NCBI GenBank assembly: GCA_964584595.1
Contig: CAZPAM010000050.1
Location: 1-18,721 of the forward strand
Length of the DNA: 18,721 bases
From: Scalindua sp964584595
GTDB lineage: Bacteria > Planctomycetota > Brocadiia > Brocadiales > Scalinduaceae
Direction: 5' to 3'
Shown: positions 14,172-18,721 of the stretch, piece after piece
Layout: each line of letters begins with the position of its first letter
How positions within the stretch are numbered: the stretch's first letter is position 1
Made by a program: the position numbers and the translations under genes
The notes under the pieces: model-generated
Database searches by the model: none
Told to the model about the DNA's origin: nothing
Seen by the model: only the letters and a program-made list of their open reading frames with translations

Positions 14172-14531
14172 TTATTTCATATAACGAGAGAGAATCTCCG
14201 TTTCTAGTAAAGCATAATTAATAGGTTTGGTTATATAATTATTCGCACCCGCCTTGAGAGTCGCTTTAGCAACTTTTTCATCATTTAAGGCAGTTAACAT
14301 TACAATAACAATATCCCTGGCAGATTCCTTCATGCGCTTCAAAATCTCCATACCATCCCTTTCCAGCATCCTTATCTCAAGAAGGGCTATGTCCGGCTTT
14401 TCACTTATTACCGTTTCAAGTGCCTGCATGCCGCTATATGCCATTATTACATCATGCCCCTTCATTGTAAAAAAATCCTCAAGAAGCTCACATGACTTTA
14501 TATCATCATCTGCTACTAAAATTCTGCTCAT
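14172..14531 (-). CDS. Stand-alone CheY-like receiver domain with Glu at the phosphorylation site
   Basis: The 119-residue protein is a single response-regulator receiver. It has the acidic metal pocket ADDD (7-10), the conserved Thr in VMLTA (T80), and the Lys of YITKP (K102). Where the phospho-acceptor Asp should stand (usual pattern LLDIRMP), the sequence reads LLEIRML, so residue 52 is Glu. The codon is GAG on the minus strand (CTC at 14376-14378), so this is not a translation slip in my reading. Glu at this position often mimics the phosphorylated state, so the protein may be permanently active or regulated otherwise. No output domain or histidine kinase is present. The start has no strong ribosome binding site. 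A weak promoter-like pair on the minus strand (TTGACT at 14562-14567, TAATCT at 14539-14544) would give an almost leaderless transcript. It probably shares a transcript with the downstream zinc-ribbon gene. Confidence 0.85.
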   Translation of the reverse strand: MSRILVADDDIKSCELLEDFFTMKGHDVIMAYSGMQALETVISEKPDIALLEIRMLERDGMEILKRMKESARDIVIVMLTALNDEKVAKATLKAGANNYITKPINYALLETEILSRYMK

Positions 14532-14666
14532 ATTTAAGAGATTATTACAATATTAATATAAAGTCAATATCGTTTTATAAATTTTCCTTCTTACTTTCCA
14601 CTTGACTGCACGCTCCTGGAGTATTTTATCTATAAAATTTAAATTACCACCTAAAATAATCAATTC

Positions 14667-14696
14667 TTGACATAATATATGATAATCAGCTATAAT
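14667..14696 (+). promoter_or_regulatory. Near-perfect sigma-70 promoter
   Basis: TTGACA (14667-14672) and TATAAT (14691-14696) both match consensus exactly, with an 18-base spacer. The expected start of transcription is near 14703, giving a leader of about 55 bases before the ATG at 14759. A strong AAGGAGG ribosome binding site lies at 14745-14751. Together these predict high expression of the following gene. Confidence 0.8.
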
Positions 14697-14758
14697 ATAA
14701 AGTTTTACAGTTTATCTTGGCCGTATAGGCAAACGAATTTGAGTAAGGAGGATTCAAA

Positions 14759-15223
14759 ATGAGTGGAGGATGTCCGAGTTCACAAACAATGGATTTCAGC
14801 GATGACGATTCACAAGCTGATGAGACAGGCGCGCGCCAGTCTCAACTGAAGCAATGGCCGATTCAGCTGCATCTGGTCTCTCCAGAAGCGCCGTATTTTC
14901 AGGAGAAAGATATTTTATTAGTTGCAGACTGTGTACCTTTTGCACTGGCAGATTTCCATAAGGATTACCTTAAGGGAAAGAGCCTGGCCATTGCCTGTCC
15001 AAAGCTGGATTCAGAACAGGAAATTTATATAGATAAGATAGCAGCTTTGATTGATGATTCAAAGATCAATACCCTGACGGTTATGATCATGCAGGTGCCT
15101 TGCTGTATGGGTTTGACTCATATTGCAAAATCCGGTTCTGATAAGGCTACCCGCAAGATACCGATCAAGCAGGTAGTTGTGGATGTAGCAAGCGGCAAAA
15201 TCCTGTCTGAAGACTGGATTTAA
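14759..15223 (+). CDS. Stand-alone version of a ferredoxin-associated domain
   Basis: The 154-residue protein contains a block I recognise from the C-terminal part of 4Fe-4S ferredoxin-type proteins: KQWPIQLHLVSPEAPYF (31-47), LLVADCVPFALADFH (53-67), LKGKSLAIACPKLD (71-84) and TVMIMQVPCCMGL (107-119). In those proteins a two-cluster ferredoxin module precedes it. Here that module is missing and the protein starts with a short acidic, probably disordered segment (1-28) containing GGCPSS. C58, C80, C114 and C115 are in conserved blocks and may bind metal or a cluster; C5 may join them. It is probably a cytoplasmic redox or metal-handling protein, exact role unknown. An ideal sigma-70 promoter, a strong ribosome binding site and a dedicated terminator make it a single-gene, likely highly expressed unit. 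Confidence 0.7.
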   Translation: MSGGCPSSQTMDFSDDDSQADETGARQSQLKQWPIQLHLVSPEAPYFQEKDILLVADCVPFALADFHKDYLKGKSLAIACPKLDSEQEIYIDKIAALIDDSKINTLTVMIMQVPCCMGLTHIAKSGSDKATRKIPIKQVVVDVASGKILSEDWI

Positions 15224-15254
15224 GACTTCTCGCTATCACATCAAATATAAGAAT

Positions 15255-15289
15255 CCCCTGAGAGGCAAAGTTCCTCTCAGGGGTTTTTT
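15255..15289 (+). terminator. Rho-independent terminator
   Basis: A perfect 11-bp stem, CCCCTGAGAGG (15255-15265) with CCTCTCAGGGG (15273-15283), and a 7-base loop are followed at once by six T (15284-15289). It ends the + strand transcript 31 bases after the stop at 15223. The hairpin may also help stop the converging minus-strand gene, but no T-run exists on that side. Confidence 0.95.
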
Positions 15290-15290
15290 A

Positions 15291-16376
15291 TTAATTCAAA
15301 AGTTTAACCTTCCCTTTGCCTTCTCCGTTAATGCCCTTGTGGATGACTAAGTTTTCCCCCCGGGTTATTCCTGAATTGTACGCGTCCGTGCTGCTGCTGG
15401 TATATCTGGAGGAAGAGTGTACGAGTTTGGGATTTTTTCGCCGGTAGAACTCTTTGAGCCGGGGATCTCCCTTCCAGACCAGCTTTTTGGACTTGTGCTC
15501 AATAATTTGTCCATCCAGCTTATTATAAAACCCGTCCAGAAGGCCGTAAATAAATGACCTTCTATGTCTGTTCCCGTTGATTTTTTTTCGTTCCTTATGC
15601 TCTATCCATAAAAATTCCGAGATGTTTTGAAGGTAATCATACACATACTCAGCCATTTCAACGTTTTCTGGTGTTCCGTAAATTTCCAGAACCTGACCAC
15701 TCTGGTCTTTATGTTGGTCATACCCGAATGTCCAGATAGCCTCCACGAAAAAAAACCTGGTAATAAGGGCGCTGATTATAGTCTTGATGGGATTACGCCT
15801 TCCCACTTCTCCGATTTGTTTGTGGATGTAGTTCCATTTGGTTTGCACATCCAGTAACGACAGGTTGTGTTTTAATAAAAACTCGTGGGCCTTGGCCATG
15901 GCATTCTGTGCCTCATGCTCGTTGGGGCTTTGGGCCAATGCCAATAGTTTGTGAACCTTGTCCAGTATCTTGTGGTTTTCTGAACTTATGGTGGAGTTGT
16001 TTTTTCGTTTTTCTGCCCAGGATTGAATATTACCAGTGGCGGTAGGATCGATGCCGTTTTCCAGGCAAATCTGCTTGAATGCCTCTCCATGTGGCAATTC
16101 TCCACGGATGCCTAAAGTTTCTTCTACATACTGGTGGGCCATTTCATGATAGAGAACCTCCTGGACATATTCCCACGCATAGTTGGATATTAAGCTAATG
16201 CTGATAGAAAGGTGTCTGTGATAACTGCCCTTCCACTTGCCTAAAACTCCCTCTGCAGAAGAGAGCTCAAGGCTTGGGAGTCGCATTGAGTCTTTAAAAT
16301 AATGGTAATTGGCAGTTTTCCAGTCTGCCTTCAACTGCTTTATCCAGGCAGTTTTTAATACGTTGTCTATCTCCAT
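15291..16376 (-). CDS. SprT-like zinc metallopeptidase fused to DUF2786
   Basis: The 361-residue protein starts with an SprT-like domain (about 8-125). It has the zinc motif YHEMAHQYVEE (H77, E78, H81) and a third-ligand candidate His in PHGEAF (H96), and the typical GKWKGSYHRHLSISISL strand region before it. SprT/Spartan-type proteases cut proteins crosslinked to DNA; whether this one does is unknown. A DUF2786 segment follows (about 135-175: KVHKLLALAQSPNEHEAQNAMAKAHEFL), then a further conserved region (about 195-295) and a basic, Ser-rich tail. Both domains are familiar separately. Their fusion suggests a nucleic-acid-linked protease or a phage/plasmid-derived function. It is transcribed convergently with the promoter-driven gene before it and divergently from thiL. 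The ribosome binding site (AAGGG three bases from the ATG) is close and weak, but the SprT domain needs this start. Confidence 0.82.
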   Translation of the reverse strand: MEIDNVLKTAWIKQLKADWKTANYHYFKDSMRLPSLELSSAEGVLGKWKGSYHRHLSISISLISNYAWEYVQEVLYHEMAHQYVEETLGIRGELPHGEAFKQICLENGIDPTATGNIQSWAEKRKNNSTISSENHKILDKVHKLLALAQSPNEHEAQNAMAKAHEFLLKHNLSLLDVQTKWNYIHKQIGEVGRRNPIKTIISALITRFFFVEAIWTFGYDQHKDQSGQVLEIYGTPENVEMAEYVYDYLQNISEFLWIEHKERKKINGNRHRRSFIYGLLDGFYNKLDGQIIEHKSKKLVWKGDPRLKEFYRRKNPKLVHSSSRYTSSSTDAYNSGITRGENLVIHKGINGEGKGKVKLLN

Positions 16377-16608
16377 CTACCCTTAGAAAATCAGTTTTGA
16401 AATAGGCAGGAAAGACTCGATGTGCAGTTAATATTTACACATGCGGGTAGTTCCAGTGTTGACATTTCAGATTATTATAATATGGAAGATTAGCTGTTGA
16501 ATTTTCAGCGGTTTAATGGTAATAGATTATATCATGGAAATCAAGCTGAAGTTCCGGGAGTTTGGGAACTTATACGATAATGGACAATAAATTTACTTAT
16601 AACTGAAG

Positions 16609-17529
16609 ATGGATGAATTTTCGTTTATAAAATGGATAAGAAGTAATCAGAAAAAAGACAAAAATATTGTCATCGGTATCGGTGATGATTGTGCTTCTAT
16701 AAAGATTAATGGTAATAAGCAGTGCCTGGTTACCACAGATATGCTGGTAGAAGGTACACACTTTGACCTGAAAAAGAATACACCCGGAGAAATTGGAAAA
16801 AAATCAATTGCATGCAGTATCAGTGATATCGCCGCTATGGGTTGTTCGGCTAAATATGCTGTGGTTTCTATCTGCTTTCCTCATAAGACCGGGACGAAAT
16901 TTGCCAAAGAATTGTTCCTGGGGATGAAGAGAGAGGCCGATGCTTATAATATTAAAATAATAGGTGGAGATATTGTCAGCAGTAAAAAAATGCTGACTGT
17001 AAATGTGACAATGTATGGTGAAAACAAAGGGCTGAAGCCTGTAACCCGCTCCGGCGCAAAGGTAGATGATGTGATAATGGTAACCGGCGCCCTGGGAGGT
17101 TCAATCTTAAAAAAACATTTTGCCTTCAAGCCGCGTCTGAAAGAGGGACAGTTGCTGAATAAGAAGTTCAATATAAATTCTATGATAGATATAAGTGACG
17201 GTCTGGTTGCAGATTTAAATCACATTCTTGAGGAAAGTGGGGTTGGCGCCGTTTTATATGAAGATGAAGTGCCTGTATCTGCAGATGCAAAGAAACTGGC
17301 ACGCAAAACGGGATTTTCAGCTCTTCATCATGCACTTCACGATGGCGAGGATTATGAATTACTTTTTACTCTTACAGAAAAAGAGTCCAAAAAACTTCTG
17401 GCGTCAAGTTCTTTTCCTATGCGTTTGTCAAAAATCGGTCATATCAAAAGATCAAAAGGAATAAGCATGCAGGGTTCAAGCGGCAAGCTAAAAAAAATTA
17501 AACCTGTAGGGTATGAACATTTTAAGTAA
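16609..17529 (+). CDS. thiL: Thiamine-monophosphate kinase
   Basis: ThiL phosphorylates thiamine monophosphate with ATP to give thiamine diphosphate, the last step of the cofactor pathway, in the cytoplasm. The 306-residue protein has the family's motifs in order: GIGDDCA (23-29, metal and ATP binding), VTTDMLVEGTHF (41-52), SISDIAAMG (70-78), GGD (119-121), MIDISDGL (192-199) and GEDYELLF (246-253). Length fits the usual 300-350 residues. The ATG sits just after GAAG with no strong ribosome binding site. The 232-base gap upstream (16377-16608) shows no convincing promoter; a TTGACA at 16459-16464 lacks a properly spaced -10. Its end overlaps the tsaE start by 17 bases, so the two are probably translationally coupled. 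No other thiamine gene is nearby. Confidence 0.95.
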   Translation: MDEFSFIKWIRSNQKKDKNIVIGIGDDCASIKINGNKQCLVTTDMLVEGTHFDLKKNTPGEIGKKSIACSISDIAAMGCSAKYAVVSICFPHKTGTKFAKELFLGMKREADAYNIKIIGGDIVSSKKMLTVNVTMYGENKGLKPVTRSGAKVDDVIMVTGALGGSILKKHFAFKPRLKEGQLLNKKFNINSMIDISDGLVADLNHILEESGVGAVLYEDEVPVSADAKKLARKTGFSALHHALHDGEDYELLFTLTEKESKKLLASSSFPMRLSKIGHIKRSKGISMQGSSGKLKKIKPVGYEHFK

Positions 17530-18034
17530 AATAAAATTTTCCGTTACTGATGATTCTGTCCGCATCGAAACCGGAGAGGTTGAACAGACAATCGAACTTG
17601 GAAATTTGATTGGTTCTCTTCTTAAGGCCGGTGACGTAGTAGCACTTACAGGCCAACTGGGTGCGGGCAAAACGTATCTGACCAAGGGAATTGCGGAAGG
17701 ACAGGGCGTGAAGGATAGAAAAGAGGTGACAAGCCCGAGTTATGTGTTAATAAAGCAGTATATGGGAAGAATGCCTATTTATCATTTCGATGCGTACAGA
17801 GTAAAATCACATGATGAAATGTACGACATCGACTGTGTTGGTTTTTTCTGGGGTGAAGGAATATCAATTATTGAATGGGCAGACAAGGTAATGGAATGCC
17901 TGCCGGATGATTTCATAAAAATTACGATTGAAACAGTGGGCCAAACATCCAGAGATATCCATATATCATGTCAGGGAGAGAGATACAGAAACTTCATGGA
18001 AGAGTTTAAGGAAAGGGTCAAGTGTCTAACATAA
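17513..18034 (+). CDS. tsaE: tRNA threonylcarbamoyladenosine biosynthesis ATPase TsaE
   Basis: TsaE is the ATPase that works with TsaB and TsaD to place the threonylcarbamoyl group on A37 of tRNAs reading ANN codons. The 173-residue protein has the Walker A motif GQLGAGKT (47-54), then TSPSYVLIKQY (73-83), the HFDAYR segment (91-96), and IIEWADK (119-125). All are family landmarks in the usual order and spacing. The C-terminal 20 or so residues are slightly longer than in minimal members. The ATG lies inside the thiL end, behind a weak GTAGGGT site, and its own end overlaps the mutL start by 13 bases. TsaB and TsaD are not in the window. Confidence 0.95.
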   Translation: MNILSKIKFSVTDDSVRIETGEVEQTIELGNLIGSLLKAGDVVALTGQLGAGKTYLTKGIAEGQGVKDRKEVTSPSYVLIKQYMGRMPIYHFDAYRVKSHDEMYDIDCVGFFWGEGISIIEWADKVMECLPDDFIKITIETVGQTSRDIHISCQGERYRNFMEEFKERVKCLT

Positions 18035-18721
18035 AGGTTTTACCACAAACTGTTGTAACCAAAATAGCTGCGGGCGAGGTCATAGAGCGTCCTGCTTCAG
18101 TTTTGAAGGAACTGATAGAGAATTCTATTGATGCCGATGCAACGCATATAGAGGTTCAACTGGAGGAAGGCGGTAAAAAACTTATGAAAATTTCTGATAA
18201 TGGTATTGGAATGGATAGGGATGATGTGGAAATAGCTTTTTTAAGTCATGCTACGAGTAAATTGAGAAGTGACGAAGATCTTTTTTCTATTAATACCCTG
18301 GGTTTTCGGGGTGAAGCTCTTCCGAGCATTGGGGCTATTTCACAGACAAGGATTATCTCCCGTACAAGGGATTCATTAATCGGCACAGAAATCAAGATTG
18401 AGGGAGGAACTCTTGATAATATTAAAGAAAAAGGAGCACCTGAGGGTACACAGATCGATGTGCAAAACTTATTTTATAATACTCCCGTTAGGCGCAAATT
18501 TCTTAAAAGCACACAAACAGAAATGGCCCATATATCAGAAATGGTTACAAGATTTGCATTGGCATACCCAAACATACATTTCAATGTGACCCACAATGGC
18601 AAAAAGACCTTAACTTTCCCAACGGCCAAAGACTTGAAGGAAAGAATAACCACTATTTATGGAAATGAAATAGGCAAAAATCTTATTGCCATAAATCTGA
18701 AGGAGCCTGATATTTCTATAT
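18022..18721 (+). CDS. mutL: DNA mismatch repair protein MutL, N-terminal part (cut by window end)
   Basis: The ORF runs off the right edge, giving about 233 residues of the N-terminal GHKL ATPase domain. Motifs are IAAGEVIERPASVLKELIENS (residues 15-35, with the catalytic Glu at 30 and the magnesium-binding Asn at 34), DNGIGMD (59-65), SHATSKL, GFRGEALPSI and LFYNTPVRRKFLK. MutL couples mismatch recognition by MutS to strand removal. Initiation is at GTG (18022). An in-frame stop lies just upstream at 18007-18009, no ATG is available before the conserved region, and AAGGAAAGGG at 18008-18017 is a good ribosome binding site. The start overlaps tsaE by 13 bases, implying coupling. The C-terminal dimerisation/endonuclease part is outside the window, so whether it is an endonuclease-type MutL is not visible. 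Confidence 0.95.
   Translation, partial: MSNIKVLPQTVVTKIAAGEVIERPASVLKELIENSIDADATHIEVQLEEGGKKLMKISDNGIGMDRDDVEIAFLSHATSKLRSDEDLFSINTLGFRGEALPSIGAISQTRIISRTRDSLIGTEIKIEGGTLDNIKEKGAPEGTQIDVQNLFYNTPVRRKFLKSTQTEMAHISEMVTRFALAYPNIHFNVTHNGKKTLTFPTAKDLKERITTIYGNEIGKNLIAINLKEPDISI

Noticed and set aside
16459..16486. Possible promoter before thiL (TTGACA then TATAAT or TATGGA)
   Set aside because: The TATAAT is only 11 bases from the -35, and the properly spaced hexamer matches consensus poorly.

Overview
The window is a moderately AT-rich bacterial chromosomal segment with densely packed genes, mostly on the + strand. Gene content (processive family 2 glycosyltransferase, DUF3179 protein, radical SAM/ArsM fusion, giant membrane-anchored pentapeptide-repeat protein, and a thiL-tsaE-mutL housekeeping block) would suit an environmental Gram-negative such as a planctomycete of the anammox order Brocadiales. 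That placement is impressionistic: no rRNA or taxon-diagnostic gene is present. No tRNA, rRNA, CRISPR array, transposase or integrase was seen.

Layout. 1-2049: the tail of an upstream gene, an Isf-like iron-sulfur flavoprotein, an exported TlpA-like thioredoxin and a DinB-fold protein. 2070-6085: an envelope or polysaccharide group made of a CslA/BcsA-like processive glycosyltransferase, an overlapping exported DUF3179 protein, a structured intergenic element with two hairpins inside an outer stem, and a polytopic GT-C-type glycosyltransferase. 6087-9097: an 851-residue fusion of PqqD-like, radical SAM/SPASM and arsenite-methyltransferase-like (ArsM) modules, followed by a small acidic protein I do not recognise. 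9199-13719: a 1506-residue protein with about five N-terminal membrane segments and close to 200 pentapeptide repeats, interrupted by four copies of a conserved 45-residue non-pentapeptide module.

13768-14531 (minus strand): a small Cys-rich zinc-ribbon protein and a stand-alone CheY-like receiver whose phospho-acceptor Asp is replaced by Glu. 14759-15223: a stand-alone copy of a domain usually attached to a ferredoxin module, with a near-perfect sigma-70 promoter in front and a strong intrinsic terminator behind. 15291-16376 (minus): an SprT-like metallopeptidase fused to DUF2786. 16609 to the end: thiL, tsaE and the 5' part of mutL, overlapping one another and so probably co-transcribed and translationally coupled.

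The most unusual items are the radical SAM/SPASM-ArsM fusion with its downstream small gene, and the giant pentapeptide protein with its spaced 45-residue modules. Function statements rest on motifs read by eye; no database search was run.
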